Assembly (NCBI GenBank): GCA_005778045.1
Contig: SXKQ01000023.1
Coordinates: forward strand, 1 to 8,195
Direction of reading: 5' to 3'
From: Planctomycetia bacterium
GTDB lineage: Bacteria > Planctomycetota > UBA1135 > GCA-002686595
Length of the DNA stretch: 8,195 bases
Both the position numbers and the translations under genes were made by a program. The notes under the pieces were generated by a model. That model saw only the letters and a program-made list of their open reading frames with translations, made no database searches and had not been told where the DNA came from. Of the stretch, positions 1 through 6,618 are shown piece by piece. How positions within the stretch are numbered: position 1 is the first letter of the stretch; each line of letters starts with the position of its first letter.

Positions 1-1
1 C

Positions 2-1651
2 GCGCTCGCGCCAGCCCTCGACTGGACGCTCGGCGGCGAGGGCAAGCCGCGTTGGCGTGCATACCTGCCCGCGCTGGTGGCGCTCGCTGCGTACTGGCTC
101 GCGCGCACGTTGGTGTTTGACAGCTCCGCTGCTGGCTTTGATCTCGTCACGTCGCACCTGCGCGAAACGGCCCTGCGCGCGTTCACGCTGCGTGTCGAGC
201 TGCTCGGCGGCGCGCTCGCGCTGCTCGCATGGCCGCTGCGACTCAACCTGTTCCGCGAGGTCCGGCCCGAGATCCCGTGGGACGATGCACAGCTGTGGAT
301 CGCGGTCGCGGCACTCGTGGCGTGGGCGATTGCCCTGCGCAGCGCGTGGAAGCGCGGAGCGCGCGCTGTCGTGCTGGCGCTCACGATCGCCCTCGGCGGC
401 ATCGCGCCGGCCGTGCTGCGCATCGAGTCGATCGGTCGCTTCCCGCTCTCCGAGCGCTTCCTCTACGTGAGCGCGCTGGGCGTGGCGTTGCTGGTCGCGC
501 TCGCGCTCGAGCGCCTGCGAAAGCCGGCCGCGCTGGCGAGTCTCTGCGCGCTCGCCGCGCTCGCGAGCTGGCGCGACGTCACGCGCATGCGCGTGTGGCA
601 CGACGAGCTCGCACTCTTCCGCGACGGCGTCGAGCACAGCCCGCGCAGCCTGTACGTGCGCTGGGGTCTTGGCCGCGTGCTGCTCGATCGCTTCCGCGCG
701 ACGAACGACGCCGCGCTGCTGTTAGAGGCCAACGACCAGTTCTGTGCCGCGCAGGACCTGTCGACCGAGTCACCGCCGGACCCGCGCGTGCTCGTCACGG
801 CCTTCGACGAGATCCAGTCGAGCCTCGGCGTCGGCTGGTACCACCTGCTGTGCGCGCTGCACATCCCGCAGGAATGCACGCGCGACGAGGCCGAGCTCGT
901 GTTCCGCAACCTGGCGGACAAGCTCGCCGACGGTGCGCCGGGGAGCGCGGAGGCGCGCTGCGGGCTCGGCGTGAGCCTCAAGCACCTCGGCCGCGTCGAC
1001 GAGGCCGAGACGGAGCTCGTGCGCGCCACGAAGTGCAACCCGCGCCACCACGCGGCGTGGTTCAACCTCGGCCGCCTGCAGCTCGAGCGCGCGCACTGGC
1101 GCGACGCGCTCGCGAGCCTCGATCGCGCCGTCGAGCTCGCTCCCGACGACGTCGAGAGCTGGCTCTCGCTCGGCATGGCCGCGATCGAGCTCGACCTCGG
1201 GGATCGCGCACGCGCGGCGCTCGGCAGCGCCCGCGCGCTCGCGCCTTGGAGCGCCGCCCCGCTCCTCCAGCTCGGCGTGATGGCGGCGCGCGAGCAGCGC
1301 TTCGAGGTCGCGCTCGACTTCTTCGAGCAGGTGCTGCGCATCGAGGGCTCGAGTGGGCCCGCGCACCTCTTCCGCGGCAAGGCGCTGTTCGCGCTCGGCC
1401 GTCCCAACGAGGCGCTGCGCGCCTTCTCCGATGCCGCGCGCTGGCTGCAGGAACCCTCGAGCGATCCGCTGCGCGATCAGCAGCTCGTCGAGGCGTTTTA
1501 CAACGCCGGGGTCCTGCAGCTGCAGCTCTCCCCCGCCGACGCCGTCGCCCCGCTCGAGGAAGCTCTGGCCCGCGATCCCGCGGGTCGATGGACTCCCGGC
1601 CTGCGCGAGGCGCTCGAAAAGCTGAAGAGCGACCTCGGCCGCGCCAAGTGA
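2..1651 (+). CDS. Polytopic membrane protein with C-terminal TPR repeats (possible GT-C/TMTC-like glycosyltransferase), 5'-truncated
   Basis: The frame is open from the window edge to a TGA at 1649-1651, giving 549 visible residues; the true start lies upstream. The first ~190 visible residues hold about six hydrophobic segments (near 21-39, 62-80, 98-113, 121-139, 153-170 and 175-190). The fifth is introduced by SERFLYVSALG, which resembles the ERxLYLPS motif before a late membrane helix in TMTC-like TPR glycosyltransferases. The rest is soluble and repetitive: from about residue 313 to 545 I count six or seven TPR-like units of ~34 residues, for example AAWFNLGRLQLERAHWRDAL and VESWLSLGMAAIELDLGDRA. 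TPRs usually mediate protein contacts. Catalytic residues of GT-C enzymes lie in the first extracytoplasmic loop, which would be outside the window, so the enzymatic assignment is inference. It could instead be a membrane-anchored TPR scaffold. The gene converges on pyrK with a 19-bp gap. Confidence 0.85.
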   Translation, partial: ALAPALDWTLGGEGKPRWRAYLPALVALAAYWLARTLVFDSSAAGFDLVTSHLRETALRAFTLRVELLGGALALLAWPLRLNLFREVRPEIPWDDAQLWIAVAALVAWAIALRSAWKRGARAVVLALTIALGGIAPAVLRIESIGRFPLSERFLYVSALGVALLVALALERLRKPAALASLCALAALASWRDVTRMRVWHDELALFRDGVEHSPRSLYVRWGLGRVLLDRFRATNDAALLLEANDQFCAAQDLSTESPPDPRVLVTAFDEIQSSLGVGWYHLLCALHIPQECTRDEAELVFRNLADKLADGAPGSAEARCGLGVSLKHLGRVDEAETELVRATKCNPRHHAAWFNLGRLQLERAHWRDALASLDRAVELAPDDVESWLSLGMAAIELDLGDRARAALGSARALAPWSAAPLLQLGVMAAREQRFEVALDFFEQVLRIEGSSGPAHLFRGKALFALGRPNEALRAFSDAARWLQEPSSDPLRDQQLVEAFYNAGVLQLQLSPADAVAPLEEALARDPAGRWTPGLREALEKLKSDLGRAK

Positions 1652-1661
1652 GCGGGCTCGA

Positions 1662-1685
1662 GCGCGCGGGCTAGTGCCCGAGCGC
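1662..1685. terminator. Stem-loop at the convergent TPR-gene/pyrK junction
   Basis: A 10-bp stem pairs 1662-1671 (GCGCGCGGGC) with 1676-1685 (GCCCGAGCGC), with one G/A mismatch and a 4-nt loop. The loop together with its closing base holds the pyrK stop codon. Because the two genes converge here, a hairpin could act on both strands. There is no T-tract on either side, so intrinsic termination is not established; in so GC-rich a sequence stems also arise by chance. Confidence 0.35.
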
Positions 1686-2528
1686 GTGCAGAGCGATCTC
1701 GTCGGTCTTGAAGACCGGGCCCTCGACGCAGCACTTCACGTTGGGCCACGCGCCGCGCGGGCCCTCGGGCCGCGTCGGGATCGGGCAGGCGTTGCAGATG
1801 CCGACGCCGCAGCCCATCAGGGTCTCGAGCGAGAGCCAGCAGTCGAGCCCGCGCGCGTCGCACCAGCTCGCGACCGCCGCGAGCATGCGCTCAGGGCCGC
1901 AGGCGAGCACGCGCACGCGCTCGGGCAGCTTGCCCGCGCGCTGAAGTTCCTCGAGCAGCTGCAGCACGTTGCCCTTGTGCCCGTGGCTGCCGTCGATGGT
2001 CGCCGTGTGCACGCGCACGCCGAGGCGCTCGAAGGCATCGACGTCGTAGAGGAAGCCTGCTCGCGCGGCGCCGAACAGGAAGTGCAAGTCGGCGAGCGCG
2101 GCGGGCTGCTCGCCGTCCATGCCGGCGAGCGCCTGCTCGATCGCCATGTAGAAGGGAGCGGAGCCGACGCCACCGGCGAGCATCACCCAAGGCGCGCCGA
2201 CGCCAGAGAGCGCGGGCCAGCCATTGCCGAGCGGCCCCACGGTGCGGATGCGCGTGCCGGGGACGCTCTGCGCGAGCGCGCTCGTCCCCTTGCCCATGAC
2301 CTTGATCAGGAATTCGAATTCGTTCCCGTGCTGACGGTAGATCGAGAACGGGCGCGGGATGGCAGGCGAGAGCGCGTCCTCTCGGCGCAGCATGAAAAAG
2401 CGGCTGGCGCGCACCGGCGGCAGCTCGCGCTCGGGACGGATGCGCAGCAGCACGCCATCATCGCCGCAGGGCGAGACCGAGACCACTTCGGAGCGGAACG
2501 ATCGAGCGTCGGGCGGGGGCGCGGGCAT
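1671..2528 (-). CDS. pyrK: Dihydroorotate dehydrogenase B electron-transfer subunit PyrK
   Basis: A 285-residue ferredoxin-reductase-fold protein. In class 1B dihydroorotate dehydrogenase, PyrK carries electrons from the PyrD FMN through a 2Fe-2S cluster and FAD to NAD+ in de novo pyrimidine synthesis in the cytoplasm. Visible domains are: an N-terminal FAD-binding barrel with RPFSIY at 59-64; a nucleotide-binding half starting with MLAGGVGSAPF around 116-126 and including ACGPERM at 209-215; and a C-terminal cluster with Cys240-x4-Cys245-x2-Cys248 and then Cys266/267, in the context GCGVGICNACP...KCCVEGPVF, which is the PyrK signature. Length is normal (about 250-290). The ATG at 2528 is chosen because the barrel begins about ten residues later; the frame stays open far upstream, but that is only antisense to argS and other genes. 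No Shine-Dalgarno site is visible, and a TATCCT box lies 10 nt upstream. pyrD is not in the window. A stand-alone NADP reductase-like relative is less likely because of the 2Fe-2S spacing. Confidence 0.88.
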   Translation of the reverse strand: MPAPPPDARSFRSEVVSVSPCGDDGVLLRIRPERELPPVRASRFFMLRREDALSPAIPRPFSIYRQHGNEFEFLIKVMGKGTSALAQSVPGTRIRTVGPLGNGWPALSGVGAPWVMLAGGVGSAPFYMAIEQALAGMDGEQPAALADLHFLFGAARAGFLYDVDAFERLGVRVHTATIDGSHGHKGNVLQLLEELQRAGKLPERVRVLACGPERMLAAVASWCDARGLDCWLSLETLMGCGVGICNACPIPTRPEGPRGAWPNVKCCVEGPVFKTDEIALHALGH

Positions 2529-2538
2529 GACGTGCGAG

Positions 2539-2544
2539 AGGATA
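2539..2544 (-). promoter_or_regulatory. Putative -10 element of pyrK
   Basis: Read on the - strand the bases are TATCCT followed by CT, 10 nt before the ATG at 2528. A start site 6-8 nt downstream of a -10 box would fall almost on the ATG, so the mRNA would be leaderless or nearly so. That fits the lack of a Shine-Dalgarno sequence. I see no convincing -35 element. Assignment rests on similarity to the other boxes in the window. Confidence 0.4.
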
Positions 2545-2591
2545 GCGCCCGGGGCCGGGGAATGGCGTAGGCGCGGGCGCGCGGCCGGTCC

Positions 2592-2597
2592 TATCCT
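2592..2597 (+). promoter_or_regulatory. Putative -10 element of argS
   Basis: TATCCT followed by CT, 12 nt before the argS ATG at 2610, in an arrangement nearly identical to that of pyrK on the opposite strand. It predicts a very short or absent 5' leader, and no Shine-Dalgarno sequence is present. No clear -35 hexamer can be seen 16-18 bp upstream. Confidence 0.4.
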
Positions 2598-2609
2598 CTG
2601 CGCGCTCCC

Positions 2610-4334
2610 ATGCAGATCTTCAGCGAACCGATCCTCGCCGCGCTCGCCCGTCTGACGGGCCAGCCCGTGGCCCAGCTCAAGCTCGAGCGCCCGCGCGACC
2701 CCAAGCTCGGCGACCTCGCCTTCCCCTGCTTCCTCGTCGCCAAGGAGCGCAAGCAGGCGCCGCCGGCCGTCGCCGCCGAGCTCGCCGCAGCCCTCGCCGG
2801 CCAACTCGACGGGATCACGGCCAGCGCCGCGGGCCCCTACCTGAACTTCCGCATCGACCGACCGCTGCTCGCGCGCGAGATCTGCTCCGAGGTCGCGATC
2901 GCCGGCGAGCGCTTCGGCAGCTCCGACGAGGGCGCGGGCAAGACCATCGTCATCGACTTCAGCTCGCCCAACATCGCCAAGCCGATGCATATCGGGCACA
3001 TTCGCTCGACGATCATCGGCGCCGCGCTCGTGCGCATGTTCCGCCACCTTGGCTACAAGGTCGTCGGCATCAATCACATCGGCGACTGGGGCGCGCAGTT
3101 CGGCGGGCTGGTGGTCGCGCTGCGGCGCTGGAAGGGCGAGGTGGACCTCGAGGCCGATCCGGTGATGGGCCTGCTCGACCTCTACCAGCGCAGCAAGGCC
3201 GCGCTCAAGGAAGACGCGCAGTTCCAGGCCGAGGCCGTCGCCGCCTATCAGGAGCTCGAGAGCGGGCGCGAGGGCGAGGTGCGCGAGCTGTGGCGCTGGG
3301 TGACCGAAGTCTCCATGCGCGGATTCAACGCCACCTACGCGCGCCTTGGCGTATCCCACGAGCTGGTGCGCGGCGAGAGCTGGTACGAGCCGCTGCTCGC
3401 GCCGACCCTCGAGCGCGTCAAGGGTGCGGGCGTGACCGAGATCTCGCAGGGCGCGCTGGTCGTGCAGCTCGGCGAGCTCGACAAGTCGCTCAAGGAAACG
3501 CCCTGCCTGCTGCAGCAGACCAACGGCACGACGCTCTACGCGACGCGCGACCTTGCGGCGCTGTTCTCGCGCTGGGAGGAGTTCGGCTTCGAGCGCTGCC
3601 TGTACGTGGTCGGCGGCGAACAGAAGCTCCACTTCCGCCAGCTCAAGGGCGTGCTCAAGCGCATGCAGCAGCCTTGGGAGCCGCGCGTCGAGCACGTCGA
3701 CTTCGGCCTGTTGCTCGGCCCGGGCCGCAAGAAGATCGCCAGCCGCAAGCGCGGCGAGGTGCTGGTGCTCGATGACCTGCTCGACGAGGTCACCGAGGCC
3801 GCGGGGAAGGTCATTGAAGCCAAGAACCCCGCCCTGGCGAATCGCGCGCAGGTCGCGAGTCAGGTCGCGCTCGGCGCGCTGGTCTTCAACGACCTGAAGC
3901 GCGAGCGCATCAAGGACGTGATCTTCGACGAGAGCGAGATCCTGTCCTTCGAGGGTGACACCGGCCCCTACCTGCAGTTCACCCACGCGCGCCTCGCCTC
4001 GATCCTGCGCAAGGCGATCGCCACGGAGGACGCGGCCCTGCGCTCCAAGCCCGACTGGTCCGCGCTCGAGAACGCCGGCGAAATCCTCGTCACGATCGGC
4101 CGCTTCGGCGACGTGGCGCGCTCGGCGGCGGCCAAGGCCGAGCCCAGCGAGCTGTCGCAGTACCTGCTCGCCCTCTCGCGCGACGTGTCGACTTGGGTGT
4201 CGTCCTCCGACAACCGCGTGCTGGGCACTTCCGGGCCGGAAGGAGCCGCTCGCGTAGCCCTCGTCCGCTGCGCCAAGTCCTGTCTGGGCAACGGCTTGCG
4301 GCTGATTGGCATCCCCGCCCCGGAGGAGATGTAG
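2610..4334 (+). CDS. argS: Arginyl-tRNA synthetase
   Basis: A 574-residue class I aminoacyl-tRNA synthetase that charges tRNA-Arg with arginine using ATP in the cytoplasm. The N-terminal tRNA-binding (Add-1) region covers about residues 1-85. The Rossmann catalytic domain opens with SSPNIAKPMHIGHIRST, placing the HIGH motif at 127-130, followed by INHIGDWGAQFG at 154-165, which is diagnostic for ArgS. The KMSKS loop is degenerate, as is common in ArgS: KKIASRKRGEV at about 374-384. The DALR anticodon-binding domain starts near residue 449 (GDTGPYLQFTHARLASILRK) and ends with NGLRLIGIPAPEEM, matching the usual ArgS C-terminus. Length is typical (550-600). The ATG at 2610 gives a complete N-terminal domain; there is no Shine-Dalgarno site, and a -10-like box lies 12 nt upstream. 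The gene is divergent from pyrK and followed by a palindrome, so it is probably a single-gene unit. Confidence 0.97.
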   Translation: MQIFSEPILAALARLTGQPVAQLKLERPRDPKLGDLAFPCFLVAKERKQAPPAVAAELAAALAGQLDGITASAAGPYLNFRIDRPLLAREICSEVAIAGERFGSSDEGAGKTIVIDFSSPNIAKPMHIGHIRSTIIGAALVRMFRHLGYKVVGINHIGDWGAQFGGLVVALRRWKGEVDLEADPVMGLLDLYQRSKAALKEDAQFQAEAVAAYQELESGREGEVRELWRWVTEVSMRGFNATYARLGVSHELVRGESWYEPLLAPTLERVKGAGVTEISQGALVVQLGELDKSLKETPCLLQQTNGTTLYATRDLAALFSRWEEFGFERCLYVVGGEQKLHFRQLKGVLKRMQQPWEPRVEHVDFGLLLGPGRKKIASRKRGEVLVLDDLLDEVTEAAGKVIEAKNPALANRAQVASQVALGALVFNDLKRERIKDVIFDESEILSFEGDTGPYLQFTHARLASILRKAIATEDAALRSKPDWSALENAGEILVTIGRFGDVARSAAAKAEPSELSQYLLALSRDVSTWVSSSDNRVLGTSGPEGAARVALVRCAKSCLGNGLRLIGIPAPEEM

Positions 4335-4335
4335 C

Positions 4336-4349
4336 CCCGCCCGGGCGGG
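4336..4349 (+). terminator. GC palindrome just after argS, possible terminator
   Basis: CCCGCCCGGGCGGG is a perfect 14-bp palindrome starting 2 nt after the argS TAG. As RNA it could form a 5-bp CCCGC/GCGGG stem with a 4-nt loop. What follows is ATTCCCCC rather than a U-tract, so it is a weak intrinsic terminator at best; its position is the main argument. Confidence 0.35.
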
Positions 4350-4390
4350 ATTCCCCCGCCGCGGCGCGAGCATTCGGGCGCGGCGAAGGT

Positions 4391-4396
4391 CAGACT
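4391..4396 (+). promoter_or_regulatory. Putative -10 element of the apt-sigma operon
   Basis: CAGACT followed by CCT matches the TAGACTCCT box upstream of rph except in its first base. It lies 10 nt before a TTG (4407) and 49 nt before the GTG at 4446 that I favour as the apt start. With the GTG start the leader would be about 40 nt, similar to the one predicted for rph. No clear -35 element. Confidence 0.3.
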
Positions 4397-4445
4397 CCTG
4401 CGGAGCTTGTCTCGCCGCCGTCAGCCGAAACCGACGAACTCCACC

Positions 4446-4955
4446 GTGATCGAACGCTACATCCGCGACGTCCCCGATTTCCCCAAGCCGGGCATCCTGT
4501 TCAAGGACATCACCCCGCTGCTGCAGGACGGGCCGGCGTTCGCGCACTGCATCGACCAGTTGCTCGCGCTGGTCCCTCCGTCGACCTACGACGTGATCTG
4601 CGGCATCGAGTCGCGCGGCTTCCTCTTTGGCGCCCCCTTGGCCCTGCGCGCGGGCAAGGGCTTCGTGCCGATCCGCAAGCCCGGCAAGCTGCCCTCCAAG
4701 TCCGTCAGCCAGAGCTACGACCTCGAATATGGCACGGATCGCATCGAGATCCATGTCGACGCCGTGACCAAGGGCCAGCGCGTGCTGATCGTCGACGATG
4801 TGCTCGCCACGGGCGGCACCATGGGCGCGGCTGTCAAGCTCGTGCGCCAGGTCGGCGGCACGGTCGCCGGAACCTGCTTCTTGATGGAACTCCTGTTCCT
4901 CAATGGGCGTCAGCGCCTGTCCGACGTTGCCGTTCACTCGCTGGTGAAGTACTAG
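4446..4955 (+). CDS. apt: Adenine phosphoribosyltransferase
   Basis: A 169-residue type I phosphoribosyltransferase that converts adenine and PRPP to AMP and pyrophosphate (purine salvage, cytoplasm). The sequence is canonical: YIRDVPDFPKPGILFKDITP at the N-terminus, IESRGF at 54-59, the RKPGKLP base-site loop at 77-83, YDLEYGTDRIEIH at 91-103, and the PRPP-binding loop VLIVDDVLATGGT at 113-125. Start choice is uncertain. GTG at 4446 gives MIERYIRDVPDFPKPG, matching the normal family N-terminus and length (170-183). TTG at 4407 would add 13 residues rich in Arg/Pro, with a GGAG too close to the TTG to be a usual ribosome site. No good Shine-Dalgarno sequence precedes 4446. The stop is 9 bp before the sigma-factor ATG, so the two are very probably co-transcribed. 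Confidence 0.95.
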   Translation: MIERYIRDVPDFPKPGILFKDITPLLQDGPAFAHCIDQLLALVPPSTYDVICGIESRGFLFGAPLALRAGKGFVPIRKPGKLPSKSVSQSYDLEYGTDRIEIHVDAVTKGQRVLIVDDVLATGGTMGAAVKLVRQVGGTVAGTCFLMELLFLNGRQRLSDVAVHSLVKY

Positions 4956-4964
4956 AGACGGTTG

Positions 4965-6572
4965 ATGGCCCCGAAGAAGAGCACTCCGGCCACCGCCAAG
5001 GCCAACGCCCGCGGGTCCAAGCCCATGGTGGCCCCGCCGCCCGGCCGCAAGGCGGCGGCGAGCGCGCGGCCGGTACCTTCGAACACCCCCGCGAAGGCCC
5101 CGCTGAGCGCGCCCGGCAAGGTGGCCGCGGGCAAGGTGGCCGCGGGTAAGGGCACGGTGAGCAAGGCTGGTCCCGCGGCACCCGCCCTCAAGGGCAAGCC
5201 CCTCCCGACCAGCGCCGCCACGAAGGGTAGGGTCGTGCCCCGCTCGGCCGCGGGCGCTGATCCGAAGAAAACCGGGTCGAAGGGCCTCAGGTCCGACGCC
5301 AAGGCGCCGAAAACAGGCGACATGAGCAGCGCGGCGCCGGCGAAGAAGAATCGTTCGACCTCCAAGACCCCCGCCGCCGCCAAGGGCAGCGGAAAGGAAA
5401 AGAGCGGCTCCAAGCCCGCGCAAGGCTCGACGGGGGCGAAGAAGCCCCCGGCGGCCAAGGACGCTGGCCAGAGCACGAAGACGGGAGCGAAGATGGACGC
5501 CAAGGCGACCTCCGCCAAGGGCGCCGCGAAGGCTTCTGCCGTGGAGAAGAACAAGCGGGCCAAGGGTGGACGCCCGGAGCCGGAGCTCGAAGCGACGGCG
5601 GCCGCCGAAGGCGAGCAGCCGGTCGAGGCCGAAGGGGAAGAGTTCAGCGAGACGGACGGCAAGGAACCCGAGGAGCTCGAGCCGGTCCTCAAGCTCAAGA
5701 TCCCCGAGATTGAGGAGCCCAAGGCGGCCCGCGTCTCGATCAAGCCCAAGAACCCCGAGCGCCCGACCCTCGAGGAACTGTGCCAGATGCCCACCGAGGA
5801 CATCTGGGGCTACTACCGCAGCGGCGCGACCGCCAAGACGCGCGACGAGAAGTACATCGAGGAGATGCGCAACGTGCTGATGGAGCTGCACCTGCCGCTC
5901 GTCAAGCACATCGCCGAGCGCCTGCTCCAGACCCTGCCCAAGTCGATCGAGCTCGGCGACCTCGAGAGCGCTGGCGCGTTCGGCCTGATGGATGCGATCC
6001 GCGGCTTCGATCTCGACCGCGGCATCAAGTTCAAGACGTACTGCACGACGCGCATCCGCGGCTCGATCCTCGACATGCTGCGCTCGCAGGACTGGGTCCC
6101 GCGCCTCGTGCGTCTCAAGGCGAGCCGCATCGAGAAGACCCTGCAGCGCCTGCAGGGTGAGTACGGTCGCGAGCCGACCCATGCCGAGCTCGCTTTGGCG
6201 CTCGACATGGACCACGCGGCCCTCTCGGTCGAGTTGAGCCAGTCGCGCGCCAAGACCATGTTCTCGCTCTCCGAGCGCTGGGACGATCGCGACGACGACA
6301 GCGGCGGCGAGAAGATCGAGATCGTCGAGGACGCGAAAGCCGTCGACCCCGTCTTCGAGCTCAACCGCCGCGACCTGATGCTGCACATCACGAAGTCGCT
6401 CTCCCACAAGGAGCGCTTCATCATCGAGCAGTACTACGACATCGGTCACACGATGCGCGAGATCGGCGAGATGCTCGCGCTCACCGAGTCGCGCGTGTGC
6501 CAGATCCACTCCAACGTGATGGCGCGGCTCAAGGACCTGCTCAACCCGGGTTCGACGAACTTGGAGTCCTGA
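4965..6572 (+). CDS. FliA/WhiG-type RNA polymerase sigma factor with a long Lys/Ala/Pro-rich N-terminal tail
   Basis: A 535-residue sigma-70 family protein; the ATG at 4965 is preferred over the TTG directly before it. The C-terminal ~260 residues form a complete FliA/WhiG/SigD-type sigma factor. Region 2 spans about 300-375 (LHLPLVKHIAERLLQTLP, then ESAGAFGLMDAIRGFDLDRG and KFKTYCTTRIRGSILDMLRS). DWVPRLVR at 376-383 opens region 3. Region 4 spans about 475-527, with the helix-turn-helix around MREIGEMLALTESRVCQIHS. The first ~200 residues are low complexity: by my count about 36 Lys and 8 Arg against 7 acidic residues, with much Ala, Pro, Ser and Gly and no Phe, Tyr, Trp, Cys, His or Ile. 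This resembles histone H1/AlgP-type tails. An acidic linker follows (about 204-250, e.g. VEAEGEEFSETDGKEPEELE). Family members are usually 230-270 residues, so the tail doubles the length. Which regulon it controls cannot be told; FliA directs flagellar genes, WhiG sporulation genes. Second gene of the apt operon. Confidence 0.93.
   Translation: MAPKKSTPATAKANARGSKPMVAPPPGRKAAASARPVPSNTPAKAPLSAPGKVAAGKVAAGKGTVSKAGPAAPALKGKPLPTSAATKGRVVPRSAAGADPKKTGSKGLRSDAKAPKTGDMSSAAPAKKNRSTSKTPAAAKGSGKEKSGSKPAQGSTGAKKPPAAKDAGQSTKTGAKMDAKATSAKGAAKASAVEKNKRAKGGRPEPELEATAAAEGEQPVEAEGEEFSETDGKEPEELEPVLKLKIPEIEEPKAARVSIKPKNPERPTLEELCQMPTEDIWGYYRSGATAKTRDEKYIEEMRNVLMELHLPLVKHIAERLLQTLPKSIELGDLESAGAFGLMDAIRGFDLDRGIKFKTYCTTRIRGSILDMLRSQDWVPRLVRLKASRIEKTLQRLQGEYGREPTHAELALALDMDHAALSVELSQSRAKTMFSLSERWDDRDDDSGGEKIEIVEDAKAVDPVFELNRRDLMLHITKSLSHKERFIIEQYYDIGHTMREIGEMLALTESRVCQIHSNVMARLKDLLNPGSTNLES
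5115..5150 (+). repeat. 15-bp tandem repeat in the sigma-factor tail
   Basis: GGCAAGGTGGCCGCG occurs twice in tandem (5115-5129 and 5130-5144), followed by a degenerate partial copy, GGTAAG. It encodes GKVAA GKVAA GK from residue 51. It keeps the frame and suggests the Lys/Ala tail grew partly by slippage or unit duplication. Confidence 0.8.
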
Positions 6573-6574
6573 GC

Positions 6575-6587
6575 GGACTTCGAGTCC
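6575..6587 (+). terminator. Small hairpin just after the sigma-factor stop
   Basis: GGACT (6575-6579) and AGTCC (6583-6587) form a perfect 5-bp stem with a TCG loop, 2 nt after the TGA. No T-run follows. It may be a weak terminator or simply part of the GAGTCC repeat cluster in this gap. Confidence 0.25.
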
Positions 6588-6618
6588 CGGACACTCGCAG
6601 GAGCTCGCGCGCGTCACA

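Larger units (their letters stand above)
2537..2599. repeat. Exact 9-bp inverted repeat bracketing the pyrK-argS divergent promoter region
   Basis: AGAGGATAG (2537-2545) and its perfect complement CTATCCTCT (2591-2599) lie 45 bp apart. Each copy sits just ahead of one of the two divergent start codons (2528 on -, 2610 on +), and each contains TATCCT when read toward its gene. A further pair, GCGCCC (2545-2550) and GGGCGC (2575-2580), lies inside. The simplest reading is two back-to-back -10 elements; a shared operator is an alternative. Confidence 0.5.

Noticed and set aside
229..1674. A 481-codon + frame overlapping the TPR gene
   Set aside because: Very Arg-rich, no motifs, wrong frame relative to the clear membrane/TPR protein.
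1674..2570. A 298-codon + frame opposite pyrK
   Set aside because: Antisense to a recognisable PyrK with intact FAD and 2Fe-2S motifs; its own translation is low-complexity Ala/Arg/His.
4965..5600. The Lys/Ala-rich region as a separate H1-like gene, or a frameshift fusion
   Set aside because: No stop codon or frame change separates it from the sigma domain; the frame is continuous to the sigma stop. An internal start remains possible and is listed separately.
4952..5803. A hydrophobic-looking 283-codon open frame on the - strand
   Set aside because: It is the mirror of the Lys/Ala-rich tail (AAG reads as CTT, GCC as GGC). The composition is explained entirely by the sense gene.
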